In this document: positions 26,373-35,533 of the stretch, piece by piece
How positions within the stretch are numbered: the first letter of the stretch is position 1
Layout of the letters: each line of letters begins with the position of its first letter
Assembly (NCBI RefSeq): GCF_014650595.1
Contig: NZ_BMVG01000010.1
Coordinates: 165,415-229,414, forward strand
Length of the DNA: 64,000 bases
From: Streptomyces alanosinicus
GTDB taxonomy: Bacteria > Actinomycetota > Actinomycetes > Streptomycetales > Streptomycetaceae
Direction: 5' to 3'
Notes under the pieces: generated by a model
What the model was told of the DNA's origin: nothing
The model's database searches: none
The model's input: the letters and a program-made list of their open reading frames with translations, nothing else
Made by a program: the position numbers and the translations under genes

Positions 26373-26981
26373 TCACTCCCCGGCCAGCGCCGCTCGTACG
26401 ATCGCGGCGGCGGCCGTGCCCGCGGCCAGCACCGGTGCGGTGCTGCGCGCCGCCCGCCCGAGCATGAAGGCGCCCTCCAGCAGGGCGATGACCGAGCCGG
26501 CCGTCTCCCGGGCGGCCGGCTCGGGGATGCCGCCCCCGGCGTAGTAGGCGGCCAGACGGTCGATCCAGCTGTCGAACACCTCCGAAGTGGCCTGCCGCAG
26601 CGGCTCGTTGGTGCTCGCGACCTCCAGCGCGACCGTCGCGATGGGGCACGGGTCGGCGAAGTCCAGCTCGGCGAGGGTGCCGGCCGCCGCCGCGAAGGCG
26701 TCGGAGGTGGCCGCCACCAGGTCCTCGTACGGCGACATGAGCGCGCTGATGAGCTCCAGATAGACGGCGCCCGAGGTGCGGACGACCTCCTCGGCCAACT
26801 GGGCCTTCCCGCGGGGGAAGAAGTGGTAGATCGAGCCGAAGGGCGCACCGGCCGCCTCGGCGATCTGCTTCATCCCCGTGCCGGTGTAGCCCGCACGCCG
26901 GAACAGCTCGGTGCCGGCGTGCACGATGCGCCGCCGGGTCTCATGGGTGCTGATGGCCTTGCCTTCGCTCACGGATGGCAC
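26373..26981 (-). CDS. TetR-family repressor
   Basis: This 202-residue regulator has an N-terminal HTH (TRRRIVHAGTELFRRAGYTGTGMKQIAEAAGAPFGSIYHFFPRGKAQL) and an all-helical ligand domain of the LmrA/YxaF type. It is divergent from an alpha/beta hydrolase gene across a palindrome at 27031-27042 and most likely represses it and itself. Confidence 0.9.
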   Translation of the reverse strand: MPSVSEGKAISTHETRRRIVHAGTELFRRAGYTGTGMKQIAEAAGAPFGSIYHFFPRGKAQLAEEVVRTSGAVYLELISALMSPYEDLVAATSDAFAAAAGTLAELDFADPCPIATVALEVASTNEPLRQATSEVFDSWIDRLAAYYAGGGIPEPAARETAGSVIALLEGAFMLGRAARSTAPVLAAGTAAAAIVRAALAGE

Positions 26982-27030
26982 CTCCGGGGAGCCGCCGTTG
27001 CCCAGGGGCGGTCGGCGCCTATTCTGTCAC

Positions 27031-27042
27031 TAGAACGTTCTA
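27031..27042. promoter_or_regulatory. Palindromic TetR operator
   Basis: TAGAACGTTCTA is a perfect 12-base palindrome in the middle of the divergent TetR/hydrolase intergenic region, in an AT-rich stretch. Confidence 0.65.
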
Positions 27043-27105
27043 TCAAGTGGAAGACCCGCGGCTGGGCCGACGGCCGGGCCGGGTGACCTGGGTGGAGGCG
27101 TGGAC

Positions 27106-27954
27106 ATGCCGGAGATCGAGCTGAGCGCGGGAACCATCGACTACCAGGACACCGGAGGCGACGGCCCCGCCGTGGTCCTCGCCCACGGCCTCGGCTTCGA
27201 CGAGTCGGTCTGGGCCGCCGTCGTCCGCGCCCTGCGCCCCGACTTCCGCGTCCTGGTCCCCGTCCTGCCGCTCGGCAGCCACCGGCGTCCGATGCGCCCG
27301 GACGCGGACCTCTCCGCGCACGGCGTCGCCCGTCTCCTGGCGGAGTTCATGGACCGTCTGGACCTGCGCGATGTCACCCTGGTGCAGAACGACACCGGAA
27401 CGGCCCAACTCCTCGTCGGCGTCCGGGACGACCGCATCGCCCGGCTCGTCCTGACCTCCTGCGAGGCCCTGGACAACTACCCGCCCGGCATCCAGGGCCG
27501 GATCCTGTCCGTGACCTCGAAGATCCCCGGTGGAACCTTCCTCCTCCTGCAGTCCTTCCGGTTCCCCGCTCTCGCCCGGATGCAGACCTCGCTCGGCGGC
27601 ATGACGAAGCGGCGGCTGCCGAACGAACTCGTCGCGCGCTGGTACGGCCCCTTGCTGACGAATCGTCATATCCGGCGGGACCTCGCCAAGTTCCTCCGTA
27701 CGACACGCAAGGACTGCTATCTGCGGGCGGCCCGGAACCTGCCGGGGTTCACCCGGCCCGCGCTGGTCGCCTGGGGTGCCGAGGACCGTATGATGCCGCC
27801 CGCGACGGGCCGCCGGCTGGCCGAACTGCTGCCGAACGCGCGCTATGTCGAGATCCCCGACGCCCGCACCCTGGTGCAGCTGGACAACCCGGCCGCGCTC
27901 AGCGACGAGATCCGCAGGTTCGTCCGGGACCATCCGCTGCCCGGAGAGAACTGA
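27106..27954 (+). CDS. Alpha/beta hydrolase with Asp nucleophile
   Basis: This 282-residue protein has the fold motifs LAHGLGFDESVW (oxyanion) and VQNDTGTAQ, where Asp96 replaces the usual nucleophilic Ser, as in haloalkane dehalogenases. The position that normally holds the catalytic His near the C-terminus reads DARTLVQLD, without His. It may therefore be a modified or inactive hydrolase. GGAGG (27094-27098) favours ATG 27106 over GTG 27100. It is divergent from a TetR gene that probably controls it. Confidence 0.82.
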   Translation: MPEIELSAGTIDYQDTGGDGPAVVLAHGLGFDESVWAAVVRALRPDFRVLVPVLPLGSHRRPMRPDADLSAHGVARLLAEFMDRLDLRDVTLVQNDTGTAQLLVGVRDDRIARLVLTSCEALDNYPPGIQGRILSVTSKIPGGTFLLLQSFRFPALARMQTSLGGMTKRRLPNELVARWYGPLLTNRHIRRDLAKFLRTTRKDCYLRAARNLPGFTRPALVAWGAEDRMMPPATGRRLAELLPNARYVEIPDARTLVQLDNPAALSDEIRRFVRDHPLPGEN

Positions 27955-28005
27955 CGCCGGGCGGCCGGCGGAGACGGGACCCGCATTCCCGCCGGCCGGA
28001 CGGGG

Positions 28006-28761
28006 TCACTCTTCGAGGCAGACGTACAGGCGGGTGCCGCCGGACCGGAAGCCGACCCGCTCGTACACCCTTCGGGAGCCCTCGCCCGAGTACTCCAGCC
28101 ACACCGACCCGGCCCCGCGGGCGAACATGGTCCCGGCGAGGGTCCAGGTCACCGCGGCCGCGATGCCGCGCCCCCGGTGGGCGGGCAGGGTGCCCACGCC
28201 CGCGAGTTCGGCCGTGCCCTCGGCGGGGGCCGAGCAGAGGGCGCCGCCGGCGCAGCCGCCGCCGGACGCCCGCACGAACCGGACGGCCCCGCCGTTCTCC
28301 TCGGTCCGCCGCAGCCGTGCCGCGCCCTGCGGCGAAGGCTCCCACTCGTTGCCGAAGGCCTCGGCCAGCGCGGTGTCGAGCGCGAGATAGTCCGCCTCGC
28401 CGTCCGGTGCCACCACCTCGACCGGGGTGGCCGGGTCGGGTGCGGTCAGCGTGGCGGGGGTGCAGACCAGGTACTCGTGCACCGCCTCCGTGCCGAATCC
28501 CGCCCGGCGCAGCGCGGGTTCGACCGCGGGGGCGGTGTCCGGGGCGAACTCCAGGCGGGGCTTGAGCCCGCGCTCACGGAACACGGCGATCAGGTCGGCC
28601 ACGTCCCGGTCGGTGGGTGTGGCACCGGGGAAGGGGGTGGCGTAGTTGATGTACGGACTCGTCGTCGCGGGGTCCAACCCCACGACGAAGCCGCCGACTT
28701 CACGCGCCGCCGGACGGCGCAGCAGGTGGGCGACGGCAAAGCTCTGGACGTCGGTGCGCAA
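28006..28761 (-). CDS. GNAT N-acetyltransferase
   Basis: The C-terminal half is a GNAT domain: AELAGVGTLPAHRGRGIAAAVTWTLA (acetyl-CoA loop R/QxxGxG/A) and GSVWLEYSGEGSRRVYERVGFR. The N-terminal half (VGGFVVGLDPATTSPYINYATP) is a degenerate domain seen in two-domain GNATs. The substrate is unknown. The start is uncertain: no ATG or GTG fits, and TTG 28761 with GTGAGG 8 bases upstream is chosen; TTG 28824 is the alternative. Confidence 0.8.
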   Translation of the reverse strand: MRTDVQSFAVAHLLRRPAAREVGGFVVGLDPATTSPYINYATPFPGATPTDRDVADLIAVFRERGLKPRLEFAPDTAPAVEPALRRAGFGTEAVHEYLVCTPATLTAPDPATPVEVVAPDGEADYLALDTALAEAFGNEWEPSPQGAARLRRTEENGGAVRFVRASGGGCAGGALCSAPAEGTAELAGVGTLPAHRGRGIAAAVTWTLAGTMFARGAGSVWLEYSGEGSRRVYERVGFRSGGTRLYVCLEE

Positions 28762-29187
28762 GACGAAGACCTCACGGTGAAGGAGCCACGGGACCGTGGC
28801 GGGCCGGGATGCGACCGGGCACAAGCGTGACCGGCCGATGAAACGGCCTCTGCGAGGAGGCGGGCGGTGTGCGGGACACCGCGTCGTCGGACCGCCGTGA
28901 GGAGACGCGAGAGGTACCGCAGGGCGCTGCCCGGGGGCAGACGGCTCAGTACCGACGGCGGCCGCTGGGGGACGCCGGAACCATGGACTTCAGTCCTTCA
29001 TGAGGAGGGGCCGCATCCCGTGCGCGGATGCTTGTTCGATCAGGGCGAGCCTGCCACAGCCGGGGACGGGCTGACAAGCGATCACCGGCAGGCAGCGGAT
29101 TCTCCCGGCGGCGTGTCGAAGCGCGTGCGGCTCGTTCGACGCTTGGGTGGAGGCGCGCGACCGCAGGACCTGACCGAAGGAGACGCC
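28762..29187. other. Long non-coding gap
   Basis: About 425 bases between the GNAT start and the reductase gene. No frame shows recognisable protein similarity, and no strong hairpin or palindrome is seen. The last 15 bases carry GAAGGAGACGCC, the ribosome site of the reductase gene. Confidence 0.4.
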
Positions 29188-29754
29188 ATGAAGATCCGTG
29201 CCCGAGTGAGCATGAGCGCCGACGGCTATGTGACCACGCCGACCGGCTGGCCGGCACAGACGGCCGACCCCGCTTTCGCGTCCGGCGAGAGCCATGGCAT
29301 CCGGGAGTTCCTCGACGGCTGCGAGGCCGCGCTGATGGGCCGCACCACCTTCGAGCCGGCGCTGACCAACAACCGCTGGCCCTGGCCGAAGCTCGACGTG
29401 TTCGTGCTCGGCTCCCACCGCCCCGCCGGCACCCCGGACCACGTCGTCACCGACAGCGATCCGGTACGGCTCCTGGAGCGGATCCGCACGGCCGACCACG
29501 GGGGCGACGTCCACCTCGTCGGCGGCCCGCGCACGATCCAGACCTTTCACGCCCTCGGCGCGCTCGACACACTGGAACTGGTCATCGCGCCCCTGCTGTT
29601 CGGCGGCGGGACGCGGCTGACGCCCGGGCTCGACCCGGCCATCGGGCTCACCTTCCGGCGCGAGCGCGCCCTGCCGGGCGGATCCGTGGAGATCGTCTAC
29701 TCCTGCGAGGGCAGCAGGTCCCCCCTGCCGGGCAGCCCGGCGAGTCAGCGCTGA
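29188..29754 (+). CDS. Dihydrofolate reductase-like (RibD C-terminal) protein
   Basis: This 188-residue protein begins MKIRARVSMSADGYVTTPTGW. It has the RibD/DHFR-like motifs CEAALMGRTTFEPAL, VFVLGSHRP, DVHLVGGPRTIQTF and LELVIAPLLFGGGTRL. These proteins use NADPH to reduce small cyclic substrates; a true folate role is unlikely. It has an ideal ribosome site. Confidence 0.9.
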   Translation: MKIRARVSMSADGYVTTPTGWPAQTADPAFASGESHGIREFLDGCEAALMGRTTFEPALTNNRWPWPKLDVFVLGSHRPAGTPDHVVTDSDPVRLLERIRTADHGGDVHLVGGPRTIQTFHALGALDTLELVIAPLLFGGGTRLTPGLDPAIGLTFRRERALPGGSVEIVYSCEGSRSPLPGSPASQR

Positions 29755-29760
29755 GCGAGG

Positions 29761-30552
29761 TCAGCGGCTGGAGCGCTGGGCGGCCACGATCGCCCGCACG
29801 GTCGGCTCCGCCCCCGCGAGCCGCTGGACCCGCTCCGCGAAGCCCGGGAACTGCGACGCGACCTTGGTGAGGAAGCGCAGCTCGGGCGGCGCCACATTGA
29901 TCTCGGCGGCATCGCGCTCGATCGCCCGCACCACGCCCTTGCAGACCTGCTGCGGGGAGACGGTGCGGACCCGGCCGGGCGTCGACGAACCGGTCTTGGC
30001 GAACATGCCCAACTCCCGGACGAAGCCCGGCTGGACGATCGAGACACCGACGCCCGTGCCGTGCAGATCCTGCCGGAAGGCCAGCGCGAAGCCGCGCAGC
30101 CCGAACTTGGTCGCGGTGTACAGGGACGACGACCTGGTGGCCGCCATGCCGGACAGCGACCCGACGAAACAGAGGTGGCCGCGGCCGGCGGCCACCATGC
30201 CGGGGGCCAGCAGCCGGGCGAGCATCGCCGGGGCGCGCAGATTCACCGCGAGAGCACGGTCGAACTGCTCCGGTGTGTAGTCGAGGACGTCACCGCTGGA
30301 GGGGAGGGCCGCGTTGGCGAGCAGGATGTCCGTGCCGGCGGCCGCTTCGGCGAGCCGGCGCACATCGTCCGCGTCCGCCAGATCGGCCGCGATCGTGCGG
30401 GCGCCGTAGCGCTCGGCGAGCGGTTCGAGCGCCTCGACCCGCCGGCCGGTGAGCACGAGACGGGCGCCACGGGCGGACAACTCGGCGGCGAGCGCACCGC
30501 CGATGCCGCCGGTGACGCCGGTGAGCAGAACGGTTGACCCGGCAATGCGCAC
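29761..30552 (-). CDS. Short-chain dehydrogenase/reductase
   Basis: This is a 263-residue classical SDR: cofactor motif TGVTGGIGG (11-19), structural NAA (80-82), and catalytic Ser132, Tyr145 and Lys149 (GSLSG...SLYTATK). The C-terminal ~60 residues resemble SDRs acting on lipid-like substrates. It is divergent from a TetR gene across an 18-bp palindrome, so it is probably that regulator's target. Confidence 0.92.
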   Translation of the reverse strand: MRIAGSTVLLTGVTGGIGGALAAELSARGARLVLTGRRVEALEPLAERYGARTIAADLADADDVRRLAEAAAGTDILLANAALPSSGDVLDYTPEQFDRALAVNLRAPAMLARLLAPGMVAAGRGHLCFVGSLSGMAATRSSSLYTATKFGLRGFALAFRQDLHGTGVGVSIVQPGFVRELGMFAKTGSSTPGRVRTVSPQQVCKGVVRAIERDAAEINVAPPELRFLTKVASQFPGFAERVQRLAGAEPTVRAIVAAQRSSR

Positions 30553-30577
30553 GACTGCCCTCCCGCATTTCTCTGAC

Positions 30578-30595
30578 TGTTCGTTCGAACGAACA
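30578..30595. promoter_or_regulatory. 18-bp perfect palindrome, TetR operator
   Basis: TGTTCGTTCGAACGAACA is fully symmetrical and lies between the divergent SDR and TetR genes, 26 bases from the SDR start. Confidence 0.8.
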
Positions 30596-30644
30596 ATAGG
30601 GAGCCCGGACAGCCCTGTCCACCGGTGATGGAAGAATGCACGCC

Positions 30645-31256
30645 ATGTCGCATGCCGCCCCTTCCGTCCCGACGCGCCAGCGCATCATCACCGCCGTTCT
30701 GCGGATCATCGGCGAGGACGGAGTCGCGGCCGTCACCAACCGGCGGATCGCCAAGGAAGCGGGCGTCTCCCTCGGTTCGGTCACCTACCACTTCGAGACC
30801 CAGCACGAGCTGCTGCGCGAGAGCCTGCTGTATTTCGTGCGCGAGGAAGCGCGGCACTTCACCGAACTGGCCGAGCAGTGCCAGACGGAGGGCCTCGCCG
30901 TCGAGGACGCGGCCTCCCTGGCCGGGCAGGTCGCCTGTGGTTCGGCGCTGGACAGCGCCCATCTCGCGCCGTTCGAGCTGTACCTGCACGCCGGGCGCGA
31001 CGAGCGGCTGCGGGAGGCGGCCGCCGAGGCGTTCTCGGCCTACGATCTGCTGGCCGCCCGGATCCTGACCGCACTGGGCGTCCCGGACGCACAGCGCCTG
31101 GCCGCCACGACCGTCGCCCTCGTCATGGGCCTGCAACTGCGCCGGCTGGCCACGGGCAGTCCCGCGGACGACCTGGTCGACGCCCTCCTGCTGCTGGTGC
31201 GAGGGGGCGCCGACCGGCCGTCCGCGGCCGCTTCAGGGGAGCCTGCGGCACAGTAG
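30645..31256 (+). CDS. TetR-family repressor
   Basis: This is a 203-residue regulator. The HTH region is RQRIITAVLRIIGEDGVAAVTNRRIAKEAGVSLGSVTYHFETQHELLRESL, followed by a helical ligand domain. ATG 30645 lies 10 bases after GGAAG, better spaced than ATG 30636. It probably controls the divergent SDR gene. Its last 24 bases overlap the 3' end of the convergent GH5 gene. Confidence 0.9.
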   Translation: MSHAAPSVPTRQRIITAVLRIIGEDGVAAVTNRRIAKEAGVSLGSVTYHFETQHELLRESLLYFVREEARHFTELAEQCQTEGLAVEDAASLAGQVACGSALDSAHLAPFELYLHAGRDERLREAAAEAFSAYDLLAARILTALGVPDAQRLAATTVALVMGLQLRRLATGSPADDLVDALLLLVRGGADRPSAAASGEPAAQ

Positions 31257-33176
31257 GGCGGCGGGCCCGGGACGGCTGCCCACCCGGGTGGTGTAGGCGA
31301 TCCCGGCGGCGTACTCGTCGCCGCCGCACTGGCCCTTGTAGTCGCCGTACGCGAAGTCGCCGCCGGACGCGGCGCCGGGGCGGTTGTCGGACCGGTCGAA
31401 CCAGACCGTGCGGCCCGCTCCCGCGAGGACGGACCGGGCGGGCACACACAGGGCCGCCGACACCCGCTCGCCGCGGACGCTGTAGCCGATGAGGTAACTG
31501 CCCCCGGGGCACTGGAGTTTGGTGTATCCCGACGCCCAGTCGCCGCCGGCCGGGACATAGCGCTCGTCCGTGACGACCGTCTGCCCGGCGGCGGCCGCGC
31601 GCAGATCGGCCGGGCCGCCGCCGGTGCTGTCGGTGCACAGGCCGCGGCCGCTGGTGCGGCCGAGGCCGATGAGCCGCAGCCCGTCGGGGCAGGCGGCCTT
31701 GTACGCCCCCGGATCCCAGTCGCCCGTCGCCCGCACCCGCACCGACTCCACCGCGTCACCGTGGTCGACGGCGAGCATCCGCCAGACGGGGACCGCCGGC
31801 ACCGGACCGCTGTCGCTCGGCGCGGTCATGAGGCGCTGCCAGGCCGGAGCCCGCCAGTCGCCCGGGTCGAGGATGCCGGAGCGATGCCCGCTCTCGTCGT
31901 ACCGCAGCAGCGCCCAGTCGTCGTGGCCCGTGAAGCCGACCAGCGGCCAGAAGGCGAAGTCGGTGTCGTGGTCGGCGAAATAGTCGGTGATGTTGCCGAA
32001 CCAGGTGCGGGCGGCCGCGTTGGTCTCGCTCGCGCCGATGCCGAATTCGCTGACCCATACGGGGGCGGTGTAGTGCCGGCCGGTGTCCTCCACGAAGAAC
32101 GCCTCGTCCCGGAGCGCCGTGTACAGGTCGTCGCGGCTGAGGTCCTGGTAGCGGGGGTCGTGGGTCTCGCCGATGCCGGTCGCGCCGCTGTGGCGGGGGC
32201 CGGTGTAGCCGTAGAAGTGCGCCGAGTAGACCAGCTTGTGGGCGTCGACGAGGGTGTGGGACAGGGTGTTGGTGGGGGTCAGCATCGGCCGGCCGTGGGG
32301 GAGTCCGTCCGCGGGGACGCCGGTCCAGTTGATGCCCTCGACGACGATGAGCAGACGTGGGTCGGCCTCCGTGAGGATGCGGTCGGCGGCGAGCCGGGCC
32401 GCCGCATACCAGTCGTGGCCGTCGCCCAGGCCCCAGTTGGGATCGTCCAGGACGTCACGCCGCACCTCGTTGTACAGGTCCGCGCCCACGACGCCGGGGA
32501 CGGAGACGTAACGGCGGGCCATGAAGACCCAGTCGTCGGCCCATGCCTGTGTCGACTGCGAGCTGTTCCAGCGCTCGTTGCCGTCGATGCCGCAGCACCA
32601 GCGCGAGGTGTTGGTGTGGTTGTTGAGGATCACGGCGAACCCGCTGTCGCTGAGCGCGCCGACCACGGCGTCGTAGATCTCCAGCGGTGTCCTGCCGCGC
32701 AGTCGGGGATTGGCGGCGACGGCGCTGTCGGGCACCGGGGTCGTGCTGTGGATCATCTCGTTCGAGAACGGCAGCCGGATGGTGTTGATCCCCAACTGGT
32801 GGAAGTCGACCGTCAGTTGATCCAGCGGTACGCGGTCCAGGCCCAGCGGTATCCCGTGCGAGTCCTGGCCGGCGTGATGGTCGGCGGGGTCGTCGACGCT
32901 GCCGCTGCCCGTCCAGGAGCCCTGTGCGCCGTCCCAGTTGGCGCCCTTCAGACGGAAGCGCCTGCCCTGGCTGTCGACGATGAAGCGGCCCTGTGTGGAC
33001 AGCGGCGGAGACCAGGAGGCCGGGGCCGGGACCGTGGCACCAACTGTCCGGGAAGCCAGGGGAGTTCCTCCGTCCTGGGCGGCGGCCGTCGGGGCGGCAG
33101 CGGTGGACGTGGTGGCGACGAGCAGGAAGCCCGCGACTGCGACGGCCAGACGCGGGGCGGCAGGTGCGATCGGCAT
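31233..33176 (-). CDS. Secreted GH5-type endoglycanase with three-repeat C-terminal domain
   Basis: This is a 647-residue exported enzyme with a signal peptide in residues 1-33. The GH5 barrel (60-450) has IRLPFSNEM, acid/base Glu237 (DLYNEVRR), SAHFYGYTG, and nucleophile Glu377 (PVWVSEFGIG). The C-terminal region has three repeats (about 485-514, 545-577, 606-643) of the form GDW-x-x-G-x-Y-K-x-x-C-(P)-x-G...IG/AG...C, each with a Cys pair. They look like a small beta-repeat carbohydrate-binding or adhesion module. It probably degrades cellulose or another beta-glucan. Confidence 0.88.
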   Translation of the reverse strand: MPIAPAAPRLAVAVAGFLLVATTSTAAAPTAAAQDGGTPLASRTVGATVPAPASWSPPLSTQGRFIVDSQGRRFRLKGANWDGAQGSWTGSGSVDDPADHHAGQDSHGIPLGLDRVPLDQLTVDFHQLGINTIRLPFSNEMIHSTTPVPDSAVAANPRLRGRTPLEIYDAVVGALSDSGFAVILNNHTNTSRWCCGIDGNERWNSSQSTQAWADDWVFMARRYVSVPGVVGADLYNEVRRDVLDDPNWGLGDGHDWYAAARLAADRILTEADPRLLIVVEGINWTGVPADGLPHGRPMLTPTNTLSHTLVDAHKLVYSAHFYGYTGPRHSGATGIGETHDPRYQDLSRDDLYTALRDEAFFVEDTGRHYTAPVWVSEFGIGASETNAAARTWFGNITDYFADHDTDFAFWPLVGFTGHDDWALLRYDESGHRSGILDPGDWRAPAWQRLMTAPSDSGPVPAVPVWRMLAVDHGDAVESVRVRATGDWDPGAYKAACPDGLRLIGLGRTSGRGLCTDSTGGGPADLRAAAAGQTVVTDERYVPAGGDWASGYTKLQCPGGSYLIGYSVRGERVSAALCVPARSVLAGAGRTVWFDRSDNRPGAASGGDFAYGDYKGQCGGDEYAAGIAYTTRVGSRPGPAALLCRRLP

Positions 33177-33287
33177 CTGGGGAGCCCTTGACGGTAGGGG
33201 GCGGGGGAGGGTGGGGCGACCAGGGTGACGATGTCGGTCCGGTGGGCGGAGTGTCCACCACCCGGCACGGTTCGGGGAAGAGGCCCG

Positions 33288-35354
33288 CTACAGGGCGCGG
33301 GCGACGAGCAGGGCCACGTCGTCGTGGTCGTCGGGATTGCGCAGCCCGTACAGCAGGACGTCGCAGGTCTCCTCCAGCGGCCGGTGCGGTTCGTCGAGCA
33401 GGTCCAGCAAGGCGTTGAGCCGGTCGTCGATGTCGTGCTGCCGGGTCTCCACGAGACCGTCGGTGTAGAGGACCAGCAGGTCACCGGGGCGCAGCGCGAC
33501 CGTCGTGGTCTCGAACCGGACGCCGCCGACACCGAGCGGCGCCCCGGCCGGCAGCTCCAGAAGCCGCGGCGGGTCGCCGGGGCGGGCGAGCGCGGGCGGC
33601 ATGTGTCCGGCGTTGGCGATGCTGCACCGCCCGGTGCGCGGGTCGTACACCGCGTACAGACAGGTGACGATGTAGTGCTCCAGATCGCAGGTGATCTTGT
33701 CGAGATGCTGGAGCACCGCGCCGGGGGCGAGGTCGACATCGGCATAGGCGCAGGTGGCCGTGCGCAGCCGGCCCATCGTGGCGGCCGCGTCGATGCCGTT
33801 GCCCATGACGTCGCCCACCACCAGCGCGGTCTTGTCGTCGGCCAGCGGGATGACGTCGTACCAGTCGCCGCCGACCTCGCTGGTGGCCTGCGCGGGCTGG
33901 TAGCGGGAGGCGAGTTCCAGGCCGGTGTGGTGGGCCGAGTGGTCGGGCAGCAGACTGCGCTGCAGCGTGAGGGCGGTGTTGCGGACGCTCTGGAACCAGC
34001 GGGCGTTGTCGATGGCCACGGCGGCCCGGCCGGCGAGTTCGGTGGCAAGGAGCACGTCGTCCTCGTCGAACGGCGCCGGATTGCGGGTCCGCTTGAGATC
34101 GAGGGCGCCGAGCACCTCGCCGTGCGCGATGAGCGGAACGGCGAGATACGAGTGGACGCCGGCCTGCGCCAGCAGGGTGCCGGCGCTGGCGTCCCGGGCG
34201 ATGCGCGGCAGATCGTGCGGCCCCACATGGCGCACCAGGACCGGCCGACCGGAGTGCACGCACAGGGTGACCAGACGGTCGCCCGCGTAGGCGGCGACAT
34301 CGCCGGGCGGGTCGGCGGCACGCAGCGCGACCGTCGGGTGCGCGGCCTTCAGGGCCAGCGCCCGGAACAGCTCCGGGCCGTTGTCCGGTCTGCCCTTGCG
34401 GCGGCAGGACAAGGCGGCGTCGAGGACGTCCACGGCCGCCACGTCGGCCAGCGCGGGCGCGGCGATCTCGGCCAGTTCATGGGCCGTCTGCTCCACGTCC
34501 AGGGTGGTGCCGACCCGCGCGGAGGCGTCCGCGATGAGCGCCAGGCGCCGCCGCGCCCGGTCGGCCTCGGCCGCCGCCCGGTGCCGCTCGGTGACGTCGA
34601 CGACCGAGGCGGCCGCGCCCAGCACCCGCCCGCCGGGATCCTCCAGCCGGTAGAACGACAGCGACCAGGCATGCTCGTGATCGGGATCGGCCGGGGGACG
34701 GCCGACGTGGTACTGGTCCAGCAGCGGCGTACCGGTGGTGAGCACCTGGCGCAGCGCGGATTCCACGGTGTCGACGTCCGGGAAAGGCAGGGTCTCCCGC
34801 AGATGGCGGCCGATGTGCTCCTCGGCGGCAGTGCCGTCGATCCGCTCCAGCGCCGGGTTGACCAGCAGATACCGTAGATCGGGGTCGAGGAGGGCCAGAC
34901 CGATCGGGGACTGGTTGATCAGCTGCTCGCACAGCGCCAGATCGGTCTCGACGCGCTGGAGCAGCGTGTGGTCGGCCGCGATGCCCAGGGCGTAGACGTC
35001 CCCGAGGTCGTCCAGCAGCCGCATGGTCCGGAACTCCGTCAGCCGGCTGCTGCCGTCCTTGTGCCGGACCGGGAACGCGCCGGCCCAGCCCCGGCCGGTC
35101 TCCAGCACCTCCGTGAACAGGCTCACCACGGCCTGCAGATGCTCCGGGTGGATCAGCAGCCGCGCCGCGTGCTTGCCGAGGGCCTCCTGCGAGGAGTATC
35201 CGAAGAGTTCCTCGGCCTGCGGGGTCCAGAAGACGATGCGGCCGCGGGTGTCCAGGGCCACCGCCGCCACGCTCAGCACATCCAGCAGCCCGGTCGGCCG
35301 GGGCAGCCCGGCGCGCTGCTCGTCGTGGCCGGCTGCGAAGGAGTCCACTGCCAT
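33288..35354 (-). CDS. PAS-PAS-GAF-SpoIIE (PP2C-type) phosphatase
   Basis: This is a 688-residue cytoplasmic signalling protein. It has two PAS domains (about 20-130 and 140-260: FGYSSQEALG, SPIGLALLDPDLRYLLVNPALERI), a GAF domain (280-450), and a SpoIIE phosphatase domain from VGGDWYDVIPL (metal Asp) through GDVMGNGIDAAATMGRLR, NAGHMPPAL and LLVLYTDGLVETR to DDVALLVARAL. Such proteins dephosphorylate anti-anti-sigma factors. It is divergent from a second phosphatase with the same plan. Confidence 0.92.
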   Translation of the reverse strand: MAVDSFAAGHDEQRAGLPRPTGLLDVLSVAAVALDTRGRIVFWTPQAEELFGYSSQEALGKHAARLLIHPEHLQAVVSLFTEVLETGRGWAGAFPVRHKDGSSRLTEFRTMRLLDDLGDVYALGIAADHTLLQRVETDLALCEQLINQSPIGLALLDPDLRYLLVNPALERIDGTAAEEHIGRHLRETLPFPDVDTVESALRQVLTTGTPLLDQYHVGRPPADPDHEHAWSLSFYRLEDPGGRVLGAAASVVDVTERHRAAAEADRARRRLALIADASARVGTTLDVEQTAHELAEIAAPALADVAAVDVLDAALSCRRKGRPDNGPELFRALALKAAHPTVALRAADPPGDVAAYAGDRLVTLCVHSGRPVLVRHVGPHDLPRIARDASAGTLLAQAGVHSYLAVPLIAHGEVLGALDLKRTRNPAPFDEDDVLLATELAGRAAVAIDNARWFQSVRNTALTLQRSLLPDHSAHHTGLELASRYQPAQATSEVGGDWYDVIPLADDKTALVVGDVMGNGIDAAATMGRLRTATCAYADVDLAPGAVLQHLDKITCDLEHYIVTCLYAVYDPRTGRCSIANAGHMPPALARPGDPPRLLELPAGAPLGVGGVRFETTTVALRPGDLLVLYTDGLVETRQHDIDDRLNALLDLLDEPHRPLEETCDVLLYGLRNPDDHDDVALLVARAL

Positions 35355-35533
35355 GCCGGTTCACCTCCACCGGCCGGGCGGGCACGCCGCGCTGAGGGGC
35401 CGGTCCCTCCATGGTCGCTCCCGCCGCGGCCCGGCCCAACCGGACGGCGCCGCGTCCGGACGGAGCCGGCATGGCTCCCGTAGTTCCCTGAACATCACCG
35501 GCCAAACGGGACCATAGTGGTGTAAGGGTGTAC

